DNA of 64,000 bases from Ramlibacter terrae (GTDB taxonomy: Bacteria; Pseudomonadota; Gammaproteobacteria; Burkholderiales; Burkholderiaceae_C), in assembly GCA_013127575.1 (NCBI GenBank), contig CP053418.1:3224001-3288000 (forward strand), in the 5' to 3' direction. Both the position numbers and the translations under genes were made by a program. This document shows positions 1 to 10,613 of the stretch, piece after piece (position 1 is the first letter of the stretch; each line of letters opens with the position of its first letter). Under the pieces are notes generated by a model that was not told the origin of the DNA, did not search any database, and was given only the letters and a program-made list of their open reading frames with translations.

Positions 1-1
1 G

Positions 2-491
2 ATCGACCAGAAGACGCTGGACGACGTCACCTTCTACAGCGCCACCGTGGCGGTGCCGGCGCGCCGGGGCGCCAACGACGCGCAGGTGCTCGCCGGCCAG
101 AAGCTGTTCGCGCAGGCGCAGTGCGCCGCCTGCCACCGGCCCAGCTACGTCACGGCCGAAGGCCCGTTCCCGCGCCTCACCAGCAAGGCGCTTTCGGGAC
201 AGCGCATCCACCCGTACACCGACCTGCTGCTGCACGACATGGGCGAAGGCGGCCGACGGCCGGCCCGACTTCCTCGCCAACGGCCGCCAGTGGCGCACGC
301 CGCCGCTCTGGGGCATCGGGCTGCTGCGCGACGTCAACGGCCACCAGAAGCTGCTGCACGACGGCCGCGCCGACGGCGTGCTGGAAGCCATCCTCTGGCA
401 TGGCGGCGAGGCGCAGGCCAGCCGCGATGCCGTGCTGCGGTTCGGCAAGGCCGAGCGCGATGCGCTGGTCCGCTTCGTGGAGTCGCTATGA
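2..491 (+). CDS. Di-haem thiol oxidoreductase-like cytochrome c (DUF1111), C-terminal part
   Basis: This is the 3' end of a periplasmic c-type cytochrome of the DUF1111 family (di-haem oxidoreductases related to cytochrome c peroxidase); the start lies outside the window. A CAACH haem-binding motif is encoded at 122-136, followed by the family pattern HPYTDLLLHDMGEG, ADGRPDF and WRTPPLWG. The frame shifts at about 251, where restoring CCTGG gives the expected GEGLADGRPDF. The stop overlaps the start of the next gene (ATGA), so the two are translationally coupled. Members commonly sit with imelysins in iron-related operons, as here. Exact substrate is unknown. Confidence 0.8.
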   Translation, partial: STRRRWTTSPSTAPPWRCRRAGAPTTRRCSPARSCSRRRSAPPATGPATSRPKARSRASPARRFRDSASTRTPTCCCTTWAKAADGRPDFLANGRQWRTPPLWGIGLLRDVNGHQKLLHDGRADGVLEAILWHGGEAQASRDAVLRFGKAERDALVRFVESL

Positions 492-1512
492 AATCCATCC
501 TGTTCTCGCTGCTGCTGTCCGTCGGCGCGGGCGGAGCGCTCGCGCAGTCCGCCGTGCCCTTCTACACCGCCGAACACTTCATGGCGGGCGTGCACCGGCA
601 CTGGTACGCGCCGCGCGCCGCCACTTTCCGCGACGAAGCGGACACGCTGGCCAGCGCCACCACCCGCCTGTGCAATGCCGCGGATGCACCCGAACCGGCG
701 CTGCGCGATGCCCGGGCTCGCTGGCAGTCGACGATGCGGGCCTGGGACACGCTGGCAGCCGTCGCCGTCGGGCCGCTGCTGCAGCGCCGGTCGCTGCGCC
801 AGATCGATTTCCAGCCGACGCGGCCGGAGCTGATCGCGCGCGCCATCCGCAGCGCGCCAGCCGACCTTCAGGCGCTGGAGCGCGTGGGCACGCCGGCCAA
901 GGGCCTGCCGGCGCTGGAATGGCTGCTGTGGACGCAGCCGGTGGCGCCCGGCACGCCCGCGTGTCGCTATGCCGGCTTGCTCGCGCAGGAGGTCGCGGCG
1001 GAAGCGACCGCGTTGGCGAAGGCGTTCGAAGCGCTGGCCGCCAAGCCGCCCGAGGACGAGGCCGCATCGTCGGCCATGGCCGAAGTGCTGAACCAGTGGG
1101 TAGGTGGACTCGAGCGGCTGCGCTGGGCGCGCATCGAGCGGCCGCTCAAGAGCGCGCAAGGCAAGCCGCCGGCCTTTCCGCGCGCGGCGAGCGGCAGCAG
1201 CCGCCAGAGCTGGGATGCGACCGGCAAGGACTGGCCGCGCTCGGCGCCGCCGCGGGCGCGCCGCCCGCGCCGGGCGCGGGGCTGGTGCCGCTGGAAACCT
1301 ACCTGCGCGGCCGCGGCCTCAATCCGCTGGCGAACAAGCTGGCCGGCGCTTCGCGCGCAGCCGGCAAGGCGCTCGGCCGCACCGACCCGGCGCGATCCGC
1401 GTCGCTGCAGCCCGCGACCAAGGCGCTCGGCGCGCTGCAACGGCTGGCCGAAGCCGAACTGGCGCCGGCGCTCGACGTGCAGATCGGTTTCTCCGACAGC
1501 GATGGCGACTGA
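488..1512 (+). CDS. Imelysin-family (IrpA-like) periplasmic protein
   Basis: Imelysin-like proteins are secreted or periplasmic iron-regulated proteins with a helical-bundle fold, implicated in iron uptake. The product starts MKSILFSLLLSVGAGG with a Sec signal peptide ending near ALAQS, and keeps imelysin features such as the GLPALEWLLW segment (known form: GLxAxExLLF). One frameshift at 1221 (CCGG where CCTGG is expected) is repaired to read SWDATWQGLAALG, after which the protein runs to the stop at 1512. It overlaps the cytochrome upstream by 4 bases and the DUF1513 gene downstream by 11, so all three form one operon. About 340 residues. Confidence 0.8.
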
Positions 1513-2586
1513 CCTGCAACGCCGCGCGCTGCTCGCGGCGCTCGCGGCCGCCGGCATCTCGCCCGCATGGGCGCTTGCGGCGCCACCGCCCGCTTTCGCA
1601 TCTACCGGGAAACACCCGACGGCGAGCGCCACGTCGGCCTGATCGCGCGCCGCGGCAGTGCCTGGCACGTGCGCCACCAGCTCGCGCTGCCGACACGCGG
1701 CCACGGCCTGCTGGCGCGCCCCGGTGGCGAGCTGCTGGCCGTCGCGCGCCGTCCCGGCGACTGGCTGCTGCGGTGGCAGCCCGCCACGGGCGCCACGCAG
1801 TGGCAATGGAACGAGCCGGACCGCGCGTTCAACGGCCACGTCGTCGCCAGCGCCGACGGCCGCCGGCTCTACACGACCGAGACCGATCTCGAAACCGGCG
1901 CCGGCCTGGTCGGCGTGCGCGACGCGGCTTCGCTCGAAAAGACGGCCGAATGGCGCACCGGCGGCATGGACCCGCACGAGCTGCTGCTGGACGCGGACGG
2001 GACGCTGCTGGTCGCCAACGGCGGCATCCCGACCTTGCCCGAGAGCGGCCGCGTGAAGGTCGGTCTCGACCGCATGGACGCTTCGCTGGTCCGCATGGCC
2101 ACGACCGACGGCGCGCGGCAATCGCAGTGGCGCCTGCCCGACCCGCGACTGAGCCTGCGGCACCTCGCCTGGAGCGCGGACGCGGGCGAGCGCGTGCTCG
2201 GCATCGCGCTGCAGGCCGAACACGACGATGCGGCCGCGCGCAACGCGGCGCCGGTGCTCGCGCTGCTGCGCGGCGACCGGCTCGAACTGGCCCCAGCGCC
2301 ACGGCCGCTCGCCGGCTACGGCGGCGCGATCGCCGCGGCCGGCGGCCGCTTCGCGGTCAGCTGCCCGCGCGCCGGCGGCGTGGCGGTCTGGGACGCGCAA
2401 GGCCGGTGGGCGCAGTTCGCGCCGCTCGCCGAGGCTTGCGCGCTCGCCTCCTCCGCGTCCCCCGGCATCTGGGCCGGCGGCCGCGACGGCCTGCAGTCGC
2501 TGGCCGCCGGCGATTCCCGGCAGCAGCCCCTGCCGCCGGGCCTGCGCCTGGACAACCACTGGGTCACCGTCTCGTCGCCGGCCTGA
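1502..2586 (+). CDS. DUF1513 domain protein, exported
   Basis: The product begins MATDLQRRALLAALAAAG, a twin-arginine-poor but export-type leader, followed by a beta-propeller-like repeat-rich protein (HGLLARPGGELLAVARRPG, FNGHVVASADGRRLYTTE, GGMDPHELLLDADG). These segments match the DUF1513 family, regularly the last gene of imelysin/DUF1111 operons. A frameshift at 1605 splits it; adding one base there restores FASTWETPDGERHVG. The rest of the frame is open to 2586. Function is not known; propeller folds suggest binding of a redox or metal partner in the periplasm (inference). Confidence 0.75.
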
Positions 2587-2642
2587 ACGGCCACGGCGAC
2601 TGCGGCGCGCACGCGACACTTTCGCGGGCCCAGTGCGGCTGC

Positions 2643-2673
2643 AAATGAGAGGGATTCGCATTTCCACTAGAAT
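2643..2673 (+). promoter_or_regulatory. Fur-box-like palindrome and -10 before the siderophore receptor
   Basis: A 21-base imperfect palindrome at 2643-2663 (AAATG, GA, TTC and CATTT arms; 7 of 10 pairs match) is followed by TAGAAT at 2668-2673, a plausible -10 element. The same palindrome, better conserved, stands before bfd at 6901. Position in front of an iron receptor fits Fur repression. No clear -35 is seen. Confidence 0.65.
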
Positions 2674-2768
2674 CCAACGCGACTCATCCAGGCCAGCCAC
2701 GCAGTCCGCAGCCAGCCAACGACCTTGCGACGGCCTTGCCGTCTTCCCCTACAACGTTGGAGGTTTCC

Positions 2769-5070
2769 TTGGCCCGTTCCCGTTCCCGCCGCGCCGCCCC
2801 GCGCCGCCCGGCATCCACCGCGCCCGCCCGCTTCCCCGCCGCATCCGCACCCGCGCTGCCGCTGGGCGCCATGATGCTGGCCGCCTCGCTCGGCAGCTGG
2901 GCCCAGACCGCGCCCGCGCCGACGACGCAGGGCGGCACGCTCCCGGCCGTGACCGTCAAGGACCATGCCGAAGTTCCGCAGACCAAGAACAACCTGCGCG
3001 TGACCAATACGGGCATCGGCAAGGGCAACCGGGAACTGCGCGACATCCCGCAATCGGTCACCGTGCAGACCGAGCGCCTGATCGACGACCGCAACCTCGA
3101 CGACTTCCGCGAAGTGCTGCGCACCACCGCCGGCGTGACGTTCCAAGCGGGCGAGACCGGCGAGGAAGACGTGCGCCTGCGCGGCTTCTCGCTCGGCCAG
3201 GCCGGCGACATCTACACCGACGGCCTGCGCGACGGCACGCTGTACGAGCGCGACACCTTCAACAACGACCGCATCGAAGTGCTCAAGGGCTCGGCGTCCA
3301 TGCTGTTCGGCAAGGGTTCCACCGGCGGCATCGTCAACCGGTGAGCAAGCAGCCCTTCTGGTCGACCAGAACGAGGTGACCTACACCCTTGGCACCGGCA
3401 AGGAGCACCGCCTGACCGGCGACTTCAACATCCGCACCGGCGAAGACTCGGCGTTCCGCCTGAACGCGATGCAGCACTACCGGAGAACTACGGCGCGCGG
3501 CAGACCAAGTCGGGCTTCGCGCCGACGTACCGCTGGGGCATCGGCACGCGCGACGAGTTCTCCGTCGGCCTCTACCAGCTCGAGATCAACGGCCGCCCGC
3601 AGTACAACCACCCCCGGGTGATCGTCAACGGCAAGATCGTGCCGGTGCTGCCGGCGCGCAACTACTACGGCCTGACCAGCGACCACCTCGACACCAGCGC
3701 GCGCTACGTCAGCGCGAGCCACGTGCACCGCTTCGACCACGACGGCGAACTCAAGACGCAGCTGCGCCACGGCCGCTTCGAGCGCGACCTGTGGGCCAGC
3801 GTGATCCGCTTCTCCACGCCGCCGGGCACCACCATCACCGACCCGAGCCAGGTCAACGACGCCACGGTGCTGAGCCGCGCGCCCAAGGGCCGCATCGGCA
3901 TCAGCAACACCACCCAGCTGGCCAGCGACTACTCCGGCAAGTTCAACTGGGGCGGCCGCCAGCACCACCTGCTGGCCGGCGTCGACATCTACCAGGAAGA
4001 CGCGCGCCGCGCCAACAACTTCACCGGCCTGCCGCCCGGCCCGCCGGTGCCCGGCGCGCCGCCGTCCCGCCCCAACACCAGTGTGGGATCGCCCAACGAC
4101 CGGCTTCCGTCAACGACACGCGCGGCAACCCGCCCTTCAACACCTTCGACGCGCGCAACATCGGCTTCTATGCGCAGGACATGGTGTCGATCACGCCCAC
4201 GCTGAAGCTGCTGGGCGGCCTGCGCTTCGACCACTTCACGGCCAAGTACCGCGACCCGGTCGCCGGCGTCGGCAACGACCGCAGCGACAACCTGTGGAGC
4301 CCGCGCATCGGCGCGCTGTACCAGCCGAACGACGTGTCCTCGTACTACGTGTCCTTCGGCACCTCGTACAACACGTCGGGCGACACCTACCAGTTCACGC
4401 CCGGTTCGCCGACCAACCGCTCCTTCAACACCGACCCTGAGAAGAGCCGCAACTTCGAGCTGGGCGGCAAGTGGGAGCTGTTCGACAAGCGCGCGTCGCT
4501 CGGCGTTGCCGCGTTCTACAGCGAGAAGTACAACGAGCGCAACACCGACCCGGACTTCGCCGCCACGCAGGAACTGCTGTCGGGCAAGCGCCACGCCGCG
4601 GGCATGGAATTCAACCTGGCCGGCCGCATCAACCCGAAGTGGGAAGTGTTCTTCAACCACACGTGGATCCCGGAAGCGAAGATCGACGAAAGCAACGTGC
4701 CGGCGACGACCTGCAACGCGATGACGGGCGTCTGCAGCCCGAACGGCGCGCAGCAGAAGGGCGACCGCCCGGCGCTGACCCCGCGCCACAGCGGCAGCCT
4801 CTGGACCACCTACCGCATCACGCCGAAGCTGCGCGTCGGCGGCGGCCTCAACTACCGCGGCGAGCAGAACCCCGAAGGCAACCGCGCCGTGCTGGCCGAC
4901 AGCTTCGTCACCGGCGACCTGATGGGGAATACACCTTCACCGACATGTGGTCGGCCAAGCTCAACGTGACCAACGTGACCGACAAGAAGTACGCTGATTC
5001 GCTGTACCGCGGCTTCTACATCCCGGGCGCTTCGCGTTCGGTGCAGCTGACGGTCAAGGCCATGTTCTAA
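2769..5070 (+). CDS. TonB-dependent siderophore receptor (Fiu/FhuE type)
   Basis: Outer-membrane beta-barrel receptor importing ferric siderophores with energy from TonB. I choose TTG at 2769 because GGAGG lies at 2759-2763; a long basic signal sequence ends at SWAQTAPAP. The plug domain shows LRDIPQSVTVQTERLIDDR, GFSLGQAGDIYTDGLRD and RIEVLKGSASMLFGKGS. The barrel ends LTVKAMF, with the aromatic C-terminal residue of outer-membrane proteins. Shifts near 3338, 3359, 3480, 4100 and 4925 break the frame; at least the first three are repaired by restoring CCWGG, giving the canonical INQVSK-type motif (here VNQVSK). piuC follows, as ybiX follows fiu in E. coli, supporting a catecholate-type ligand (inference). 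Confidence 0.88.
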
Positions 5071-5098
5071 CCGCGCGGCCGGCGCCGCCCCAAGCCCC

Positions 5099-5785
5099 AT
5101 GCTGCTGCACCTCAAGAAGATCCTCGCGCCCGACGAACTGCGGGCGGCCCGGGCCCTGCTCGGGCCCGACGCGCCCTGGATCGACGGCCGCAGCAGCGCG
5201 GGCGGGCAGGCGCTGGCGCGCAAGAACAACGACCAGCTCGCGCAGGACAGCGAAGCGTCGCGGCAACTGCAGGCCCCGGTCGTGGCCGCCGTGCAGCGCG
5301 ACCCGCTGTTCTTCTCCGCGGCGCTGCCGCACAAGATCTTCAACCCGCTGTTCAACCGCTACAGCGGCGAGACCAACCATTACGGCGCGCACGTCGACAA
5401 CGCCGTCATGCATTCGCGCAACCCGCCCCAGTGGGTGCGCACCGACCTCTCCTGCACGCTGTTCCTGTCGGAGGCGCACGAATACGAAGGCGGCGAGCTG
5501 GTGATCCACCAGCCGCAGGGCGAACGCCGCGTCAAGCTGGCCGCCGGCGACCTCGTGCTCTATCCGGGCAGCACCCTGCACGAAGTGACCCCGGTCACGC
5601 GCGGCGCGCGCATCGCCAGCTTCTTCTGGATCGAAAGCATGGTGGCCAGCACGGAACAGCGCCAGCTGCTGTTCGAGATGGACATGGCGCTGGTCAAGCT
5701 GCGCTCGCGCGGCGAAGACGACGCCGCCGTCGTCCAGCTCACCGGCACGTACCACAACCTCCTGCGCATGTGGGCGCGCACGTGA
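5099..5785 (+). CDS. piuC: PKHD-type Fe(II)/2-oxoglutarate hydroxylase PiuC/YbiX
   Basis: Uninterrupted 228-residue protein of the PiuC/YbiX family of iron-regulated 2-oxoglutarate dioxygenases encoded next to siderophore receptors. The metal-binding HxD is at H98-D100 (GAHVDNAV) and the distal histidine at H161 (STLHEV), with arginines at 168 and 171 to hold 2-oxoglutarate. Length matches the family (about 225). It begins 29 bases after the receptor stop and its stop overlaps the next start by 4 bases, so receptor, piuC and the oxidase are probably one transcript. Its substrate is not established in the family. Confidence 0.9.
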   Translation: MLLHLKKILAPDELRAARALLGPDAPWIDGRSSAGGQALARKNNDQLAQDSEASRQLQAPVVAAVQRDPLFFSAALPHKIFNPLFNRYSGETNHYGAHVDNAVMHSRNPPQWVRTDLSCTLFLSEAHEYEGGELVIHQPQGERRVKLAAGDLVLYPGSTLHEVTPVTRGARIASFFWIESMVASTEQRQLLFEMDMALVKLRSRGEDDAAVVQLTGTYHNLLRMWART

Positions 5786-6854
5786 AGCAGCACGCGCTCC
5801 CCGCCGGCGTGTTCTGCGCGGCCGACTACGAGGCGCATGCGCGGCAGGCGCTCGACGCCAACGCATGGGCCTATTTCAGCTCGCACGCGGGCGACGGCTG
5901 CACCGCGCGCGCCAACGTGGCCGCCCCGGCAGGCCATCGAACTGCTGCCGCGCGTACTGCGCTCGGCGGCCGGTCCCGACACCGGCGGCGAGATCTTCGG
6001 CCGGACCCTGCCTTGGCCGTTGCTGGTCGCGCCGATGGCGCTGCAGCGCATGGCGCATCCCGACGGCGAGCTGGCGACCGCCCTCGCCGCCTCGACCCGG
6101 GGCGCCGGCATGGTGCTGAGCAGCCAGGCCAGCCTGCCGCTCGAAGGCGTCGCGGCCGCGGTGCGCGGCGACGCCGGTCGCGGGCCGCTCTGGATGCAGC
6201 TCTATTTCTGGCCGACCGCGGCGCCACCCTCGAGCTCGTCCGCCGCGCCGAGGCGGCGGGCTTCGAAGGCCTGGTCGTCACGGTCGATGCCACGGTGCGC
6301 GCGGCGCGCCCCGCCGAACAGCGCGCCGGGTTCCGCATGCCGCCCGGCATCGCCACCGTCAACCTGCCGCCGGCCGCCCCGGCCGCGTCGCTGCGCGCGT
6401 TGGTCGCGCAGGCGCCCGGCTGGCACGACATCGCGTGGCTGCGCGCCCAGACGCGCCTGCCCCTGCTGCTCAAGGGCGTGCTGCACGCGGCCGACGTGCG
6501 CGAAGCCGTGGCGCAGGAGGTCGACGGCGTCATCGTCTCCAACCATGGCGGCCGCACGCTCGACACGGCGGTGGCGAGCGCCCGCGCCCTGCCCGCCATC
6601 GTCGACGCGGCGCGCGGCAACCTGCCGGTGCTGGTGGACGGGGGCATTCGCCGCGGCACCGACATCTTCAAGGCGCTCGCCCGGGCGCCAGCGCGGTGCT
6701 CGTGGGCCAGCCCGTTCTGTGGGGGCTGGCGAGCGCGGGAGCAGCCGGCGCGGCGCACGTGCTGCGCCTGCTGCGCGACGAATTCGAAGTGGCGATGGCG
6801 CAGTGCGGCGCCGGCGAACTGGTCGACATCGCGCCGAACCTGCTGGCACGCTGA
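5782..6854 (+). CDS. FMN-dependent alpha-hydroxy acid dehydrogenase/oxidase
   Basis: TIM-barrel flavoenzyme of the glycolate oxidase/L-lactate dehydrogenase family. Visible signatures are [16 protein letters not shown] near residue 85, LLLKGVL with the FMN-contacting lysine, [10 protein letters not shown] with the catalytic histidine, and [20 protein letters not shown] start overlaps the piuC stop (GTGA). Shifts near 5930, 6207 and 6690 are all repaired by restoring CCTGG, the last giving [16 protein letters not shown]. About 358 residues, usual for the family. It oxidises a 2-hydroxy acid to the 2-oxo acid; which one cannot be told. Its place inside an iron-uptake transcript is unusual. Confidence 0.85.
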
Positions 6855-6896
6855 GGCGTGCCCGGGCGGGTTCCCAACCTTTTTCTAGCGTGGGTA

Positions 6897-6926
6897 TTGC
6901 AAATGCGAAGGATTCGCATTTATACT
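6897..6926 (+). promoter_or_regulatory. Sigma-70 promoter with Fur box in the spacer, before bfd
   Basis: TTGCAA at 6897-6902 and TATACT at 6921-6926 are separated by 18 bases. The palindrome at 6901-6921 (AAATGCGAA, GG, ATTCGCATTT) matches in 9 of 10 pairs and covers the whole spacer, an ideal place for repression. A stretch downstream (GATTCATCCA, CAGCCAGCC) resembles the leader at 2680-2720. This is the better of the two Fur-like sites. Confidence 0.75.
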
Positions 6927-6966
6927 TTCCCCAGCGATTCATCCACCAGCCAGCCAACCCGACACC

Positions 6967-7272
6967 ATGATCGTCTGCGTCTGCCACCGCGTCTCCGACC
7001 GCGAAATTGCCCGCCACGTGCGCGCCGGCATGAACTTCGACGACATCCAGTTCGAACTCGGCGTGGCCACCCAGTGCGGGCAGTGCGAAGGCTGCGCGCG
7101 CGACGTGGTGGCCCAGTGCGCCTCCGGCCACCCGGTCGCCGCCGTGCACAACGAGAACGACGTGGTCCAGCTCGCCCCCGCATCCGGGAGAGCAAAGCAT
7201 GGCCCACCTCGGTCTCCTCGGCGGCCTGATCCCGCCATCGCCGCTGCGCTTTGGGCCTGCAAGGCCCCCTGA
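6967..7272 (+). CDS. bfd: Bacterioferritin-associated ferredoxin Bfd
   Basis: Small [2Fe-2S] protein that reduces bacterioferritin to release stored iron. Cluster ligands are visible as C4-x-C6 and C37-xx-C40 within the BFD_2Fe2S domain (residues 1-55). It is first after the Fur-box promoter. The tail beyond residue 75 ([12 protein letters not shown] onward) is unusual, so the true stop may be altered by a base error; length in the family is 64-100 residues. No bacterioferritin gene lies nearby. Confidence 0.88.
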   Translation: MIVCVCHRVSDREIARHVRAGMNFDDIQFELGVATQCGQCEGCARDVVAQCASGHPVAAVHNENDVVQLAPASGRAKHGPPRSPRRPDPAIAAALWACKAP

Positions 7273-7281
7273 CCCTTCTCC

Positions 7282-8010
7282 ATGTCCAACACCGTCCCCG
7301 TCGGCACAATCCGGAGCATGCCCTTCGTCTCGCGCAACGTCGCCATCGCCGGCGGCGTGGTGGTGCTCCACGTGGGCGCCCTGTGGGCGCTGCAATCGGG
7401 CCTGCTGCGCCGCGCCGTCGAAGTGATCGTCCCGATCGAGATCCTCAGCCAGGTGATCACGCCGCCGATCCCGCAGGTGGCGCCGCAGCCGCCCGCGCCC
7501 GCGCCCGCCCCGAAGCCGGTGCCGCGGCCCATCGAGAAGCCGCGCCCGAAACCGGCGCCGCCGCCCGCGCCGCGCCCGGTGGCCATCCCGAACCTGCCCC
7601 CCTCGCCACCGCGCCGACCGGCGTGGTCGAACCGCAGCCGGTCGCGCCGCCCATCGCCGCGCCCGTCGCGCCGCCTGCCCCCGCGCCGGTCCCGGCCCCC
7701 GCGCCGCCGGCGCCGCCCGCGCCTCCGCGCATCGAGCTGCCCTCCAGTTCCGCCGACTACCTGCAGAACCCGCAGCCGCCCTACCCGCCCATGAGCAAGC
7801 GCACGGGCGAACAGGGCCGGTGATGCTGCGCGTGCTGATCGGCGCCGACGGCAACGCCCAGAAGGTCGAAGTGCGCCGTTCGAGCGGCTTCGAGCGCCTC
7901 GATACGGTGGCCCAGAAACGGTGCGCCGCTGGAAGTTCGTGCCGGGCAAGCGCAACGGCGTGCCCGAGGCCATGTGGTTCAACGTCCCGATCAACTTTGT
8001 GCTGGAGTAA
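7282..8010 (+). CDS. tonB: Energy-transducing protein TonB
   Basis: Inner-membrane-anchored periplasmic protein that passes proton-motive energy to outer-membrane receptors. One transmembrane helix ([18 protein letters not shown]) is followed by a long Pro/Ala-rich spacer with KP repeats and a C-terminal TonB domain ([42 protein letters not shown]). Shifts near 7608, 7817 and 7912; the last two are repaired by CCAGG, giving EQGQVMLRV and [10 protein letters not shown]. Start may be 7282 or the ATG at 7318, which is closer to the membrane helix. exbB follows 8 bases later. Confidence 0.88.
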
Positions 8011-8018
8011 CAACAACA

Positions 8019-8733
<715 letters not shown>

Positions 8734-8735
8734 GC

Positions 8736-9148
8736 ATGGCCTTCGGCACCCAGGACGAGACCGACGACGTGATGAACGAGATCAACATGACGCCGCTGGT
8801 CGACGTCATGCTGGTCCTGCTGATCATCTTCATCATCACAGTGCCGGTCATGAAGCACTCGGTGAACATCGACCTGCCGCGCGCCAGCGCGACGCCCAAC
8901 GACGACAAGCCGGAGACCATCCGCCTCTCGGTGGACGAGACGGGCCAGTATTTCTGGAACGAGGAGCTGGTCGGCGAAGCCGACCGGCGCCGCGGCTGCG
9001 CGCCGCGGCCGCCCGCACGCCGCAGCCCGAGCTGCACCTGCGCGGCGACAAGGATGCGCGCTACGAACGGGTGGCGCTAGCGCTGGCCGCCGCGCAAACC
9101 TCGGGCCTGCGCAAGATCGGATTCATCACGGAGCCGAAGCAACCATGA
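8736..9148 (+). CDS. exbD: Biopolymer transporter ExbD
   Basis: Single-helix partner of ExbB. The N-terminus NEINMTPLVDVMLVLLII holds the conserved aspartate of the transmembrane segment that takes part in proton movement. The periplasmic domain ends LHLRGDKDARYERVALALAA and GLRKIGFITEP. One frameshift near 8985 is repaired by CCTGG to GEADLAPRLRAA. About 138 residues, as usual. Its stop overlaps the hemP start (ATGA). Confidence 0.92.
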
Positions 9149-9348
9149 ACACGCTGAACCTCGACGGCTTCCGGGCCCCTTCTTCCCCCATGCCCCCGGC
9201 CGCGGAGCCGCCCGAGCAGGAGTCGCGACCGGCCTCGGTGCGCAGCGAGGACCTGCTGCGCGGCCGCAGGCTGGTCGAGATCTCGCACAACGGCGAGGTC
9301 TACCGGCTGCAGGCCACGCGGCTGGGGAAACTGATCCTGACCAAGTAG
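9145..9348 (+). CDS. hemP: Hemin uptake protein HemP
   Basis: Uninterrupted 67-residue protein with the HemP signature at its C-terminus: SEDLLRGRRLVEISHNGEVY and RLQATRLGKLILTK. HemP/HmuP proteins are needed for haem utilisation and can act as regulators of haem-receptor genes in betaproteobacteria. A 4-base overlap with exbD puts it in the tonB operon, linking haem and siderophore uptake. The N-terminal 30 residues are Pro/Glu-rich and poorly conserved. Confidence 0.92.
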   Translation: MNTLNLDGFRAPSSPMPPAAEPPEQESRPASVRSEDLLRGRRLVEISHNGEVYRLQATRLGKLILTK

Positions 9349-9354
9349 GCCGGC

Positions 9355-9762
9355 TCAGAGCCCGATGGCGGCGATGCCCGCCCGGGCGATCTGCGCGTCG
9401 TCGGTCGACTTGACCCCGCTGACGCCGACGGCGCCGATGCACTGGCCGTCCTTCAGGATCGGCACGCCGCCTTCCAGCATCGCCTGCACGCCGGGCGCGC
9501 TCAGGAACGACACGCGGCCGCCGTTGATCACCTCCTCGTACACCCGGCTTTCGCGGCGGCCCATGGCCGCGGTGTGGGCCTTGGCCGGCGCGATCTGCGC
9601 CGTCAGCGGCGCGGCGCCGTCGAGCCGCTGCAGCCACAGCAGGTGCCCGCCGGCGTCGGCGATGGCGATGCTCACGGCCCACTGGTTCTTCACGGCCTCC
9701 GCTTCGGCGGCGGCGGCAATGGCCTTGACATCGGCGAGTTCGAGCACGGACTGGGTCTTCAT
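9355..9762 (-). CDS. GlcG/HbpS-type haem-binding family protein
   Basis: Protein of the GlcG/HbpS family, small alpha/beta proteins often found next to iron or glycolate genes; HbpS binds haem. Visible features are AVSIAIADAGGHLLWLQRLD, IAPAKAHTAAMGRRES and the glycine-rich end GGVPILKDGQCIGAVGVSG. I choose ATG at 9762 (MKTQSVLELADV), because upstream codons in the open frame are not family-like. No frameshift. It converges on hemP with a 6-base gap, at the edge of the iron island. Confidence 0.75.
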   Translation of the reverse strand: MKTQSVLELADVKAIAAAAEAEAVKNQWAVSIAIADAGGHLLWLQRLDGAAPLTAQIAPAKAHTAAMGRRESRVYEEVINGGRVSFLSAPGVQAMLEGGVPILKDGQCIGAVGVSGVKSTDDAQIARAGIAAIGL

Positions 9763-9865
9763 GGCGGTAGACGGAAACTGTGAAAAGCGGGAGCATAACG
9801 GCTGGGGTTGAACCATCCTAGAATGGGCTCATCTAATCCGCGTCAGAAGCCATCAAGGAGCATCC

Positions 9866-10556
9866 ATGACCGACCAAGTCCGCACCATCGATTCCCCGGG
9901 TTATGGGCAGGCCAGCCCGAGCAACGCAACCGCGTGATGCGCAACACCTACTGGCTGCTGGCCCTGAGCATGATCCCGACCGTGCTCGGCGCCTGGCTGG
10001 GCGTGGCCACCGGCATCACCCGCGGCCTCGGCGGCGGCCTCGGCCTGATCGTCTTCTGGGCGGCGCCTTCGGCTTCATGTTCGCCATCGAGAAGACCAAG
10101 AACTCCGCGGCCGGCGTGCCCGTGCTGCTGGCGTTCACGTTCTTCATGGGCCTGATGCTGTCGCGCCTGATCGCGATGGTGCTCGGCTTCTCCAACGGCA
10201 CCAGCCTGGTGATGACGGCCTTCGCCGGCACGGCGGCGGTGTTCGGCGTGATGGCCAGCCTCTCGACGATGATCAAGCGCGACCTGTCCGGCATGGGCAA
10301 GTGGCTGTTCGTCGGCGCACTGGCCATCATGTTCGGCGCGATCATCAACGTGTTCGTCGGCTCCACCACCGGCATGCTGGTGATCAGCACCACGGCGATC
10401 GGTGTGTTCAGCCTGTACATGCTGTACGACCTGAAGCGCATCGTCGACGGCGGCGAAACCAACTACATCAGCGCCACCCTCGCCCTGTACCCGGACGTGT
10501 TCAACGTGTTCCAGAGCCTGCTGATGCTGCTGGGCCTGACGTCCGGCGACGACTGA
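9866..10556 (+). CDS. Bax inhibitor-1/YccA family membrane protein
   Basis: Polytopic inner-membrane protein of the BI-1 (TMBIM/YbhL) family with about seven helices; members act as pH-sensitive Ca2+ leak channels or protease modulators. The start follows AAGGAG at 9855-9860. Visible are NTYWLLALSMIPTVLGAW, FAFIEK-like FMFAIEKTKNS, and the ending YPDVFNVFQSLLMLLGL typical of the family. Shifts near 9918 and 10058 (the second repaired by CCTGG to LIVFLGGAFG). A strong terminator follows. Confidence 0.85.
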
Positions 10557-10575
10557 GCGTCCGCGCTCCATGAAC

Positions 10576-10597
10576 AAAGGGCCCCGCGGGGCCCTTT
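10576..10597. terminator. Perfect GC-rich hairpin terminator
   Basis: A perfect palindrome with AAAGGGCCCC and GGGGCCCTTT arms, followed by a T-rich run (TTTCTTCTTACTTC). It lies 19 bases after the BI-1 stop and 16 before the end of the leftward rlmD gene, so it may serve both. Confidence 0.85.
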
Positions 10598-10613
10598 CTT
10601 CTTACTTCTTTCT

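Noticed and set aside
47..1642. A single 531-residue open frame and several long antisense frames at the left end
   Set aside because: It joins parts of the cytochrome and imelysin genes in shifted frames; antisense frames are by-products of very high G+C.
967..2700. 577-residue antisense open frame
   Set aside because: Low-complexity Arg/Ala/Gly composition with no motif, opposite well-supported imelysin and DUF1513 genes.
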